This document shows, one piece after another, positions 1 to 7,270 of a DNA stretch of 20,534 bases. The translations under genes and the position numbers were made by a program. The notes beneath the pieces are model-generated. The model ran no database searches. It had not been told where the DNA came from and was given only the letters and a program-made list of their open reading frames with translations. Source of the DNA: Chloroflexota bacterium (lineage in GTDB: Bacteria > Chloroflexota > Anaerolineae > J102); NCBI GenBank assembly GCA_003353825.1, contig PIVW01000042.1:1-20534 (forward strand), given 5' to 3'. Each line of letters begins with the position of its first letter. Within the stretch, counting starts at the first letter, position 1.

Positions 1-45
1 TCAGGCACATGTTGAACGCTGTCGAATAGGATTTGGACGAGGTGA

Positions 46-84
46 ACGCGGATCAAAGCAGCTTCTATCCGCTTTGATCCGCGT
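46..84. repeat. Perfect inverted repeat (14-bp arms) downstream of the sugar-importer operon
   Basis: Positions 46-59 (ACGCGGATCAAAGC) and 71-84 are exact reverse complements, separated by an 11-nt loop. Further GCGGAT-type words (ATCCGCG at 78-83 and 97-102) lie next to it, so the whole 41-105 stretch looks like a degenerate GCGGAT repeat element. It lies about 55 bp past the stop codon of the ATPase gene that ends the minus-strand operon. It could therefore act as a 3' mRNA-stabilising or terminating hairpin, but no T-tract follows on the minus strand. The rest of positions 1-139 shows no gene. Confidence 0.75.
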
Positions 85-139
85 CATCAGCGTTTATCCG
101 CGTCCCATTCAACTGTCCAACGTGTGATTGACCAATACA

Positions 140-1225
140 CTAAATCCGATTTTCCGTATCAGGATCGAAGAAATGCAGTTGCTCGGTATTAAATGCCATA
201 TTCACTGTATCGCCCGCCTCCACTTTAGGTTGGGATGGCGCCACGAATTTCAGAATAGAATCGTCAAATTCGATTGCAACAACTTGATGAGAGCCTTGTG
301 GTTCCGATACCAGACAGGTTTCTGCAAACAGTGCTTGCGCTTCATCCACCAACAATACATCTTCGGGACGAACGCCAATCACAACCTTGCGCTTGCCATA
401 TTCCTTCAGCACCGAGGCTTTTTCCTGATCGAGAACAAGGTCAAAGTGTGGATTGGTCAGATGAAGATCACCATTCTTTGAGATCAGTTCGGCATCGATA
501 AAATTGGTGGGTGGTGTACCGATGAATCCGGCAACAAAGATGTTGGTACTGCGATCGTAAACGTCATCCGTTGAGCCGATCTGTACGATCTCGCCATCGC
601 GCATGATCACGATCCGATCAGCCATGCTCATCGCTTCGGATTGATCATGCGTCACAAATACGGTCGTCGCCTCTGTACGGTTATGGATCGCTTTCAACTC
701 CGTCCTCATCGTGCCTCTGAGCTTGGCATCAAGATTGGACAAGGGCTCATCCATAAGAAACACCTTGGGTTTCACGGCAATGGCCCTGGCCACGGCCACA
801 CGTTGCTGTTGCCCACCCGATAGCTGGGAAGGATAGCGTTCCAGCAGTTCCCCGATCTTGGTCATTTCCACAACTTCGTTGACCGTATTCTCGATCGTTT
901 GCTTGTCCAACTTTTTGAGCCTGAGTGCGTAGGCGATGTTCTCGAAGACGGTCATGTGGGGCCAGACGGCGTAGTTCTGAAAGATCATGCTTATGTTACG
1001 CTTTCTGGGCGGCAGATCGGTGACATCTACATCGTCGATGAGAATGGTACCGGCGGTGACCTCTTCCAGGCCCGCGACCATACGCATGGCCGTTGTTTTG
1101 CCGCAGCCTGAGGGCCCCAACAGAACCAGAAACTCGCCATCATGCACTTCCAAGCTGAGATCATTGACAGCGAGGACTTTCTTGCCGAATTGTTTTGTGA
1201 CGTTGATCAGCTTCAATGTCGCCAT
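140..1225 (-). CDS. Carbohydrate ABC transporter ATP-binding protein (MalK/UgpC/MsmK type)
   Basis: This is the ATPase that powers sugar import through the two permeases encoded just upstream. The 361-residue protein shows all ABC motifs: Walker A GPSGCGKTT (37-45), Q-loop Q83, signature LSGGQ (135-139), Walker B VFLMDE (155-160) and switch His193. After about residue 235 comes the extra C-terminal beta-rich (TOBE/MalK-type) domain, with the family phrase GVRPEDV. The length is normal for the MalK/UgpC subfamily, and this subfamily often serves several sugar importers. The start is set by GGAG eight bases before the ATG. It follows the MalG-type permease gene by 12 bp, so it is the last gene of the operon. 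The substrate cannot be read from this gene. Confidence 0.95.
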   Translation of the reverse strand: MATLKLINVTKQFGKKVLAVNDLSLEVHDGEFLVLLGPSGCGKTTAMRMVAGLEEVTAGTILIDDVDVTDLPPRKRNISMIFQNYAVWPHMTVFENIAYALRLKKLDKQTIENTVNEVVEMTKIGELLERYPSQLSGGQQQRVAVARAIAVKPKVFLMDEPLSNLDAKLRGTMRTELKAIHNRTEATTVFVTHDQSEAMSMADRIVIMRDGEIVQIGSTDDVYDRSTNIFVAGFIGTPPTNFIDAELISKNGDLHLTNPHFDLVLDQEKASVLKEYGKRKVVIGVRPEDVLLVDEAQALFAETCLVSEPQGSHQVVAIEFDDSILKFVAPSQPKVEAGDTVNMAFNTEQLHFFDPDTENRI

Positions 1226-1237
1226 TGCTAAACTCCG

Positions 1238-2326
1238 TTAGACAGTAACACCGCCCCACATCTGGTTGATATAGTTGCGAAGGAAAAAGGTAAAGATCAC
1301 GGCTGGAATCGCCATGGCCATGCCCGCTGCCGCCGCCAGATTCACCTGGCCGGTAGAACCGATCAGGGTCTGGTAGACGACGACCGAAAAAGTGGGTCGA
1401 AACTGAGTCAGGATAATAGCCGACACAGTCTCGTTCCAGGCGCCGAGGAACGCGTACATGGCACTGGCAGCCAGGCCGGGAAACGCTAAAGGTAGGGTGA
1501 TGCGCCAGAAGGCTCTGAGCTTGGTGCCACCAAATACCTGCGCGGCTTCTTCCAGCGCAACCGGGATTCCCAAAAAAATACTTGCTGTTATCCACACAGT
1601 CAGGCCGATGGAACCGACCGAGTAAACCAATGATAGACCGAGGGGCTGGTCGTATAACCCAAAATCGGTGAGGATCACGACCATGGGCAGGGCGATGGCA
1701 ACGGCCGGGAACATGCGCACAAAGAGGACACTGAACTTGAGCGTATTCTTCCCTCTAAACCCATACCTGGCAAAAGCATAGCCCGCCATGCCACCTATTG
1801 AAAGCGAAATAATGATCGTAAATAAGGCGATCTGAAGGCTCCTGAGCAGAGCAGGAACGGCATCACGTGTCACCCTGAAGAACACCTTGTAATTCTGGAA
1901 AATATCTCTGCGGTGGGTGAAATAGATCGCTTCTCCTACTTCTAAATCTCCCACCTCCTCTTTGTATTCAAACTCATCTATCCTCTCTGCGATATCTTCC
2001 GGCGACATCAGTGTATTTAAAAACGACCTCATGTAAACCGAAATCTTGTCCACATCGGCCGTATCAAGTACGGTCTCGTACTCCCCTGATTGATCATCGT
2101 AAACACTGAGCAGGTAGCCTCGCTCACCCCGCTCGAGTTTGAATTCAGTCGTAAAATCGGGCAACAACGGCAAAGGGAATTGATACGCTTCGCGAGTCGA
2201 GAGAAAGGAAAGAGAAACAAGAAAGAAGATCGGGGTCAGGATGATCAACAGAACGCCGGCCACTACAATGTACAAAGTCGTCATCCTCGCCGCATGCTTG
2301 ACATTGATGCCACGTTTCTCGCTCAT
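1238..2326 (-). CDS. Carbohydrate ABC transporter permease, MalG type, with an enlarged external loop
   Basis: This is an inner-membrane subunit of the sugar importer. The 362-residue protein has a first membrane helix at about 17-40, then a long hydrophilic stretch, then about five helices from residue 160 on. The cytoplasmic EAA loop that docks to the ATPase is at 259-280 (EEAAQVFGGTKLRAFWRITL). MalG-type permeases are usually about 270-300 residues. The surplus of roughly 80 residues lies at about 58-140, between helix 1 and the conserved FQNYKVFF-type segment, and is rich in Asp/Glu. The start codon overlaps the stop of the preceding permease gene in an ATGA (2323-2326), which implies translational coupling. 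Family assignment is secure; the role of the insert is unknown. Confidence 0.93.
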   Translation of the reverse strand: MSEKRGINVKHAARMTTLYIVVAGVLLIILTPIFFLVSLSFLSTREAYQFPLPLLPDFTTEFKLERGERGYLLSVYDDQSGEYETVLDTADVDKISVYMRSFLNTLMSPEDIAERIDEFEYKEEVGDLEVGEAIYFTHRRDIFQNYKVFFRVTRDAVPALLRSLQIALFTIIISLSIGGMAGYAFARYGFRGKNTLKFSVLFVRMFPAVAIALPMVVILTDFGLYDQPLGLSLVYSVGSIGLTVWITASIFLGIPVALEEAAQVFGGTKLRAFWRITLPLAFPGLAASAMYAFLGAWNETVSAIILTQFRPTFSVVVYQTLIGSTGQVNLAAAAGMAMAIPAVIFTFFLRNYINQMWGGVTV

Positions 2327-3225
2327 TTGATGTCCTCCGGATTGCGTTTGAAGGCGCCTGACACCTGAAGGAACACCACGGCCGCTGCAGACACCACCAG
2401 AGTGACGATGATCGTATAAGCCGCCGCCATTCGATAGGCGACATAGAGATTATCCACCTCTTCCGAGTAATAGACAACGCGCTCCACAAGCACCGGCAGG
2501 CGACTGAATCCAAACAATACGACGATGATGAGCCAGATCTGAATGGCCGAGATCAGGCGCAGAATCACAGCGGTTGTAATGGTTGGCCGCAGCAATGGTA
2601 GCGTGATTTTACGCATGACATGAACCCAGCCCCCTCCAAATACATACCCCGCTTCTTTTACATCTTCAGATAGATTCTGCAACCCGGCTAAAAGGATGAT
2701 CATCACCGAGGGTATGACCGTCCAGGCATCTACGAGAATGATCAGTATGAGATTCTTGGCGGTCGAGGTAGTCAGCCAGTAGATCTTCTCACCTTCCTCC
2801 AAAAATCCCAGATAAAAGAGCAACGAATTCACCCAACCATGGGCGGTGAGCCCGGTCTGCCACATGGCCCCAATCGCTACTGCGGGCAAGGCCATTGGGA
2901 TCATGGCAACGAACAGAAAGGCGCTGGCACCGGGAAACTTAGCATTGATGAGAAATGCAAGAGAGAGGGCGAGAACAAATTCGAGCGTCACCGAGAGAAC
3001 GACAATGACCGTCGTATTGAATACAGCCGGCCAGAACAGAGGATCGGAGACCACCAATCCGAAATTCTCTAAAGTGAAATTGCCCTCTTCACTGCTGAAA
3101 CTGCCGGTCACCAGCTCGAAAACAGGGCGCAGCCAGAAGATTGCGTAATAAAGGATAACCGGTAAGATCAGCAGATAGGGCGCTGCCGATCTACGATAAT
3201 GTCGCAAGGTTCTTGTATTGACCAT
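2323..3225 (-). CDS. Carbohydrate ABC transporter permease, MalF/UgpA type
   Basis: This is the second inner-membrane subunit of the sugar importer, pairing with the MalG-type protein. It is 300 residues, normal for UgpA/LacF-type permeases. Hydrophobic helices lie at about 14-36, 72-95, 103-123, 156-181, 215-239 and 268-288. The EAA loop is EAGYVFGGGWVHVMRKITLP (191-210), with the conserved Gly and the ITLP ending. The ATG at 3225 is preceded by GAGGT at seven bases. It lies 197 bp after the binding-protein gene, across a hairpin-rich spacer, and shares four bases with the next permease gene. The long P2 loop of E. coli MalF is absent here; in this system the large loop is in the partner subunit. 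Confidence 0.93.
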   Translation of the reverse strand: MVNTRTLRHYRRSAAPYLLILPVILYYAIFWLRPVFELVTGSFSSEEGNFTLENFGLVVSDPLFWPAVFNTTVIVVLSVTLEFVLALSLAFLINAKFPGASAFLFVAMIPMALPAVAIGAMWQTGLTAHGWVNSLLFYLGFLEEGEKIYWLTTSTAKNLILIILVDAWTVIPSVMIILLAGLQNLSEDVKEAGYVFGGGWVHVMRKITLPLLRPTITTAVILRLISAIQIWLIIVVLFGFSRLPVLVERVVYYSEEVDNLYVAYRMAAAYTIIVTLVVSAAAVVFLQVSGAFKRNPEDIK

Positions 3226-3255
3226 AAGGGAACCTCAGCCGTTGCATGAATGGTT

Positions 3256-3337
3256 CGACAGGTAGGGACGTGGCCTAGCGCCCGCCCATTGGGTGATCGC
3301 CCGTTGGGCGACCGCAAGGGTGCGCCCCTACCTATCG
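3256..3337. repeat. Dyad repeat element with two inner tandem 15-mers
   Basis: The outer arms 3256-3270 and 3323-3337 are complementary at 13 of 15 positions (core GGTAGGG / CCCTACC). Inside, two adjacent 15-mers, CGCCCATTGGGTGAT (3283-3297) and CGCCCGTTGGGCGAC (3298-3312), match at 12 of 15 positions. Each is itself a small hairpin (CGCCC-GTT-GGGCG). This nested layout is typical of dispersed intergenic repeat families. It lies in the gap between the binding-protein gene and the first permease gene. Confidence 0.7.
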
Positions 3338-3344
3338 AAAATGC

Positions 3345-3420
3345 ATCTGTGTTACAAAGCGATATACATTTCCCCGAGGACCATGAATGGCCCCCGGGGG
3401 AACCGACTTATAACACAGAT
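3345..3420. repeat. Nested hairpin just after the sugar-binding-protein gene
   Basis: ATCTGTGTTA (3345-3354) pairs perfectly with TAACACAGAT (3411-3420). Inside are a 6-bp stem TTCCCC (3370-3375) / GGGGAA (3397-3402) and a small CCA/TGG tip hairpin (3381-3390). The structure begins three bases past the binding-protein stop codon and precedes the first permease gene. There is no T-tract, so an mRNA-stabilising or partial-readthrough structure fits better than a full terminator. In E. coli the malE-malF gap holds REP hairpins that favour malE expression; the same role here is inference. Confidence 0.7.
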
Positions 3421-3422
3421 TG

Positions 3423-4811
3423 TTACTTGAGCAGACCGTCGATGCACGCCTGTGCCGCGTCGGCTCGCTCTTGTGATACTTCCTCGCCTACTAGGAGCGT
3501 ATCTTCGAAGAGATCATCCAGACACGCCTTGACAGCGCCCCAATCCTGGTAGTTGCCGGCCGGTACGCCAGAGGCAATACCATTTTCCAGCACGAGGATC
3601 GCTTTCTTGATCACTTCATCGGTGGGGTCTTCGCCCAAGAAGTCGATCGCTTCCTGAACTGGTGGGATGAAGCCACCGGTACCTTTTGCCAGTTCAACCT
3701 GGACGTCGGGACGGGTCAGGTACTCGAGGAAGGAAACTGCGAGGTCGTAGTTGGAAGATCCTTTAGTTATTGCATAACCGCTCACGCCGGCAATGGTACC
3801 GATGCCGGCCGGGCCTGCGGGCGCCGGGCCCAAGGTGTATTGAGTCTCATTCGAGGCATATACCTGGCCTGCACGGGCATTGTGGAAGACCGTCAGCCAC
3901 GACTCTTCACGCATCATGGGATCGACACAGTTTTCTACATTCAACACGCCGGGGATGAAGCCGCCGGCCACGCCGATGTCATCCCAGACATCCCAGGCCG
4001 CCATTGCTGCTTCTGAATTGGCGTCGGGGAAACCGGCGCCGTAGGAAAGTGCCTCGCCGCCGTACTGGTAGATCCAGGACTTGGAGGGGATGCCTGTGAT
4101 GCAAACCTTGCCCTCGCCTTCACCTTCGGCGATGGCAATGGCCCAGTCGGCATACTGTTCCCAGGTCATGGCGTCGACGTCAGCCCCTTCTGGCAGGTAA
4201 GGTAATGCTTGGTTGTTCGCCAGCAAAAGATAGACATCTGCGCCGACCGGCAGGAAGTACTGACGGCCGTCCTTGGTGGTATCCTGATTGAAGGTCTCCA
4301 TAAAGGTGCGGTCTTCCCAACTGGCAACGAGATCAGTTAGATCTTCCACCAATTCGGGTTCGATCCATTCAGGCATACGGCTGTTGTGGATGACAACGAT
4401 ATCGGTGGTAACGTGGTTGGTCTCCTGCTGGACCATTGCCCGGTCTAACATGTTCGTATCATCCAAAATCTGGAAGTTGACGGTGACGCCATGTTCTTCT
4501 TCGAAGGGCTTGATGATCTCGTTGATGAAGAACTCCTGCTCGCGGGGCGGGCTGAACAGGCGTGAGGTGAAGACAAGGGTCTTGGATTCGATAGGGACTT
4601 CGACGATTTTCTCGACAATGACTTCGACCGGGACTTCTTTCTCGACCTCGACGATGACTTCGACCGGCACCTCTTTCTCGACCTCGACGGTGACCTCGAC
4701 CGGCACCTCGACGGTGACCTCGACCGGCGCGTCGATGGTGACCGGGGCGCCACAACCGGCGATAAGCACGCCGATCATCACGAATAATAAGACTGGAACT
4801 AAGCGTTTCAT
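3423..4811 (-). CDS. Sugar ABC transporter substrate-binding lipoprotein (SBP family 1)
   Basis: This is the external sugar-capture protein of the importer. The frame stays open to 4892, but the ATG at 4811 is preferred: it has AGGAGG five bases upstream and opens directly on a lipoprotein signal, MKRLVPVLLF..., with lipobox LIAGC (lipidated Cys20). The product is then 462 residues. Residues 29-75 form a Val/Glu/Pro repeat (units of the type PVEVTVEVEKEV), a spacer between the lipid anchor and the binding domain. The rest fits family 1 sugar-binding proteins (for example FEEEHGVTVNFQ, and a later YLTRPDVQVELAKGTGGFIPP segment). It is first in the order binding protein, MalF-type, MalG-type, ATPase. 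The sugar is not predictable from sequence. Confidence 0.93.
   Translation of the reverse strand: MKRLVPVLLFVMIGVLIAGCGAPVTIDAPVEVTVEVPVEVTVEVEKEVPVEVIVEVEKEVPVEVIVEKIVEVPIESKTLVFTSRLFSPPREQEFFINEIIKPFEEEHGVTVNFQILDDTNMLDRAMVQQETNHVTTDIVVIHNSRMPEWIEPELVEDLTDLVASWEDRTFMETFNQDTTKDGRQYFLPVGADVYLLLANNQALPYLPEGADVDAMTWEQYADWAIAIAEGEGEGKVCITGIPSKSWIYQYGGEALSYGAGFPDANSEAAMAAWDVWDDIGVAGGFIPGVLNVENCVDPMMREESWLTVFHNARAGQVYASNETQYTLGPAPAGPAGIGTIAGVSGYAITKGSSNYDLAVSFLEYLTRPDVQVELAKGTGGFIPPVQEAIDFLGEDPTDEVIKKAILVLENGIASGVPAGNYQDWGAVKACLDDLFEDTLLVGEEVSQERADAAQACIDGLLK
4596..4727 (-). repeat. In-gene repeat coding the Val/Glu/Pro linker of the binding protein
   Basis: Residues 29-72 are one 8-residue unit followed by three 12-residue units, each beginning PVEV (37-48, 49-60, 61-72). 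The matching DNA is a run of 36-bp units built on GACCTCGAC/GACTTCGAC words, which also produces spurious open frames on other strands. Alternating Val/Glu suggests an extended, charged spacer. Confidence 0.85.
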
Positions 4812-4816
4812 GTTGT

Positions 4817-4822
4817 CCTCCT
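4817..4822 (-). promoter_or_regulatory. Ribosome binding site fixing the start of the sugar-binding protein
   Basis: The minus strand reads AGGAGG-ACAAC-ATG. A full six-base Shine-Dalgarno at five-base spacing favours the ATG at 4811 over the in-frame ATG at 4892, whose extra 27 residues would precede and spoil the signal peptide. Confidence 0.85.
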
Positions 4823-4926
4823 GAAAAGGGTAAGAGATAGGGGCGAATTTGAAGCTAAGTGATTGCCAGAACGCCTTGGTTGCTGACAGCACTGCGCTGG
4901 CTACCTATGATAAATTGGACTTCATC

Positions 4927-5003
4927 GATCCTTGTGGATCAGCTAACAATAAATTTCTTCCTACTCGTGACAATGTTCTAACCTCCAAGCACGTAGTCTA
5001 CGT
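4927..5003 (-). promoter_or_regulatory. Candidate promoter and dyads upstream of the sugar-importer genes
   Basis: On the minus strand TTGTCA (4968-4973) is followed after 16 bases by TATTGT (4946-4951), a modest sigma-70-type match. A dyad ACGTAG-T-CTACGT (4991-5003) lies upstream, and GATCC-TTGT-GGATC (4927-4940) lies where transcription would begin. Either could be an operator. Neither resembles the palindrome upstream of lacI. The remainder of 4812-5045 shows no gene. Confidence 0.35.
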
Positions 5004-5045
5004 TGTGTAAAATCGGCTTTGTTGCCATCGCCGGCCATGGTTCGA

Positions 5046-5666
5046 TCAGGCCGCCGACAGACGCCACGTCTTGTGAATGCGCCAGGTCAGGGTTTGTTCC
5101 CAGTCGGCAGACCATTCCCGGCTAAAAAACTCCAAGAGATGGAATCTTGTTGCTAAAAAGGGCTGGGTTGGCAAAGCAACTTCTGCTAAATAGTCCAAGA
5201 CATCGGCGTGCATCGCCGCAGAGATATCCCTGAAGGCCAGGGTGATATGTGCCTTGAATGGGGGCGCCAGATCTTTTTCGACGAAATCACAGTCAGAGGC
5301 GATGTTGGGGAGCACAGCTTGTACGATACGTTCTCGAATGTCAAACAAATCAGCGTTCTTCTGGCCATGGCGACGTGACACATCCAGACCAATGCCGCCC
5401 TCGTCGATATGATAGCCGCAGACGTGGACGGTAAAGGGTTGTGTTGTTGCAAAAACGTTATCCAGGTGCTCTACCATCGGTGTCAAAGGGCCATCTATTC
5501 GCTTGAAAAAACCTTTGAGGGTAGCATGCACCTGAAACTGGTCGGCGGCAATGAAGCCAAATTGTTTACGTAGGACTGTATGCACCTCGGCGACCACCCT
5601 GGCCACGGGGTACGGTGGTATAAGGTAAACGGCGAATCTTGAATCAGAGGGCGGGGGTTGGTTCAC
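5046..5666 (-). CDS. 2H phosphoesterase superfamily protein (2'-5' RNA ligase-like)
   Basis: The protein belongs to the two-histidine phosphoesterase fold, whose members hydrolyse or ligate 2'-5' or cyclic phosphodiester bonds in RNA or nucleotides. At 206 residues it has both signature motifs, HATL (47-50, followed by KGFF) and HITL (140-143), about 90 residues apart as expected for two half-domains. It starts with GTG at 5666, with no clear Shine-Dalgarno, 38 bp after the lacI-type gene on the same strand, so the two may be cotranscribed. The physiological substrate is unknown: LigT/ThpR-like RNA 2',3'-cyclic phosphodiesterase and uncharacterised 2H enzymes are both possible. Its place between a sugar regulator and a sugar importer may be incidental. 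Confidence 0.82.
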   Translation of the reverse strand: MNQPPPSDSRFAVYLIPPYPVARVVAEVHTVLRKQFGFIAADQFQVHATLKGFFKRIDGPLTPMVEHLDNVFATTQPFTVHVCGYHIDEGGIGLDVSRRHGQKNADLFDIRERIVQAVLPNIASDCDFVEKDLAPPFKAHITLAFRDISAAMHADVLDYLAEVALPTQPFLATRFHLLEFFSREWSADWEQTLTWRIHKTWRLSAA

Positions 5667-5704
5667 GATTGAGAATCAGTTGAACGTAGTGGAGAAGCCA
5701 GGCG

Positions 5705-6910
5705 TCATGTCGCCGTGGTCTGGTGTAAGCAGCCACACGAGCTGCGAATCACTGCATGCATGGCCAGTTCCTGCTCTTCCAGGACGGGAAAGTGTCCTTT
5801 ACGCCGGTGGTATGAGAGGGCGTTGCATATTTGCCTGAAGGCGACACGCCCGATCTCGGACGCTCGCTGATCAACTGTGGTGATATCGAGTAGCTCGGCA
5901 AGTGGTAAGTTATCAAAGCCAGTAACGGGAATGGTTAGATTTTGGCGACGAGCGGCAGTGAGAATACCGGCGGCCAGAGCATCCGATGTACAGACAACAG
6001 CTTCAATCTGATCCTCGCCGGCGTCGGTGCAACAGAGTTCGGAAATACTTTCGAATACACGATATCCTTCCGAATATGAATGCTCATTGACTTCAAATAC
6101 CAGTCCGGGATCAAAATCAATTTCGTTGGCGCTTAACGCCTGTTTATAAGCATTGATCCTGCCGATCCTACTCCAATCGTTAAGATCGGATTCGCCCATT
6201 TTTAAGAGATTGGAGGTCCCCAACGTTACCAGCGCCAGGCACCGATAACCATGATGTTTGATCAAATGCTGATCAATCAGTTGCCTTAAAGCGTATTCGT
6301 CGGTAGGCAAGACATTGGCGATCACAGGTGGGTGAAGCAGGCGATTATTAACGGCCACGACCGGGATGTTGTGGCGATTGAGAATGCGCAAGCGAGATTC
6401 CTCGATGTATAAGCCCACTGCAATCAAGCCATCCACAATACCGAGAAAGGGCATATCGCCAAAAAACTCTTCTCGGGCAGCTTCGGTCGTTACATCGAAT
6501 ATGAAAGGTTGATAGCCTAGCAGATCTGCTTCCTGTTTTATCCCACTCAGAATCTGTAAGTAGAACTCCGGACTCACACTGGTTAAAGGCACCCCGACAC
6601 CGATTGCGTTGGTTTCCCGCCCTCGCAGACTTTGGGCAGCGCTGCTGGGTACATACCCAACCAGATCGATCAGGCTGGCCAGGCGCTGTGCATTTTGGCG
6701 AGAAACACTACCCTGTTTATTACGCAGGTAATTGGAAACGGAAGCGGTGGATAGTCCAGAGAGATTGGCTAACAATCTCAGATCAGGAACGAGTGAACGC
6801 TGGCGCTGTTCGCGATCACTTACCCAGGCCTGGATCATAGTCTCCACCTTTTCCGTGTCACGGTCCAGGAGTTCGGCGATCTCTGCGGTTGGCAATTCGT
6901 GATTTTGCAT
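5705..6910 (-). CDS. LacI-family transcriptional regulator
   Basis: This is a sugar-responsive repressor. The DNA-binding helix-turn-helix is at about 43-65 (LANLSGLSTASVSNYLRNK), followed by the hinge (AAQSLRG, 91-97) and a periplasmic-binding-protein-like effector domain (about 102-385, with phrases such as FDNLPLAELLDITTVDQ). With the ATG at 6910 it is 401 residues, and the HTH sits about 40 residues later than usual. The ATG at 6835 (residue 26) has AGGTGG five bases upstream and gives 376 residues, so it may be the true start. If the long form is real, residues 7-30 could be an extra small helical or HTH-like segment. It is transcribed toward the sugar importer, the most likely target, and from a promoter carrying a perfect palindrome. 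Confidence 0.93.
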   Translation of the reverse strand: MQNHELPTAEIAELLDRDTEKVETMIQAWVSDREQRQRSLVPDLRLLANLSGLSTASVSNYLRNKQGSVSRQNAQRLASLIDLVGYVPSSAAQSLRGRETNAIGVGVPLTSVSPEFYLQILSGIKQEADLLGYQPFIFDVTTEAAREEFFGDMPFLGIVDGLIAVGLYIEESRLRILNRHNIPVVAVNNRLLHPPVIANVLPTDEYALRQLIDQHLIKHHGYRCLALVTLGTSNLLKMGESDLNDWSRIGRINAYKQALSANEIDFDPGLVFEVNEHSYSEGYRVFESISELCCTDAGEDQIEAVVCTSDALAAGILTAARRQNLTIPVTGFDNLPLAELLDITTVDQRASEIGRVAFRQICNALSYHRRKGHFPVLEEQELAMHAVIRSSCGCLHQTTAT

Positions 6911-6999
6911 GGAACACGATGCCCGGCTGAGATACGCCCCTCTTCGCCTTGCAGGTATACGAGAGGAGCAGATGGTAGGAGATAGGGATCAATCGGTTT

Positions 7000-7031
7000 A
7001 TCAATATACTTTAACGTTAAAGTATATTGAT
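7000..7031. promoter_or_regulatory. Perfect 32-bp palindrome, probable LacI-family operator
   Basis: Each half reads ATCAATATACTTTAAC into a central ACGT, and the two halves are exact reverse complements over 7000-7031. LacI-family operators are typically even palindromes with a central CG, as here (TTAACGTTAA). The site covers the predicted transcription start of the lacI-type gene, so bound repressor would block its own promoter. Confidence 0.85.
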
Positions 7032-7034
7032 TTA

Positions 7035-7063
7035 ATAGTAGTGGCTTTTTCGCCAATTGTCAA
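7035..7063 (-). promoter_or_regulatory. Sigma-70-type promoter of the LacI-family gene
   Basis: On the minus strand a perfect TTGACA (7058-7063) is followed after 17 bases by TACTAT (7035-7040). Transcription would begin at about 7028, inside the palindrome, leaving a leader of about 115 bases to the ATG at 6910. The region 6911-7182 otherwise shows no gene. Confidence 0.75.
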
Positions 7064-7182
7064 TAGTTAATTCGCCGAATATAGCGGGATTGTGGACAAT
7101 TTTATTTGTACGTTGTGAGCATACTAAGCTAGGTAGACAGCATCACCGACTTGTACGAACTCCACCAAGCTCGCCAGCGGTA

Positions 7183-7270
7183 ACACCTTTGCATCAGGTC
7201 GACCACAAACTGTGTAAGTACCCGAGCATATATTCTTCGGTATACGGTATGCCTGAATATGAGAAAGACT
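7183..7270 (+). pseudogene. Possible frameshifted upstream part of the cytochrome-like remnant
   Basis: Reading frame 1 here gives a protein-like segment, HKLCKYPSIYSSVYGMPEYE, that runs up to the point where frame 2 begins KTCQDCH. A frame change at about 7261-7270 would join the two. Upstream of 7183 neither frame looks coding. This suggests a decayed gene whose N-terminal part is already lost. The claim rests on local reading only. Confidence 0.35.

Noticed and set aside
4288..4824. A 178-codon plus-strand frame with long Ser/Thr repeats
   Set aside because: It is the antisense shadow of the repetitive linker and signal region of the sugar-binding protein; the repeats mirror the 36-bp coding units.
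4812..4892. N-terminal extension of the sugar-binding protein to the ATG at 4892
   Set aside because: The extra 27 residues would bury the lipoprotein signal, and only the ATG at 4811 has a strong Shine-Dalgarno.
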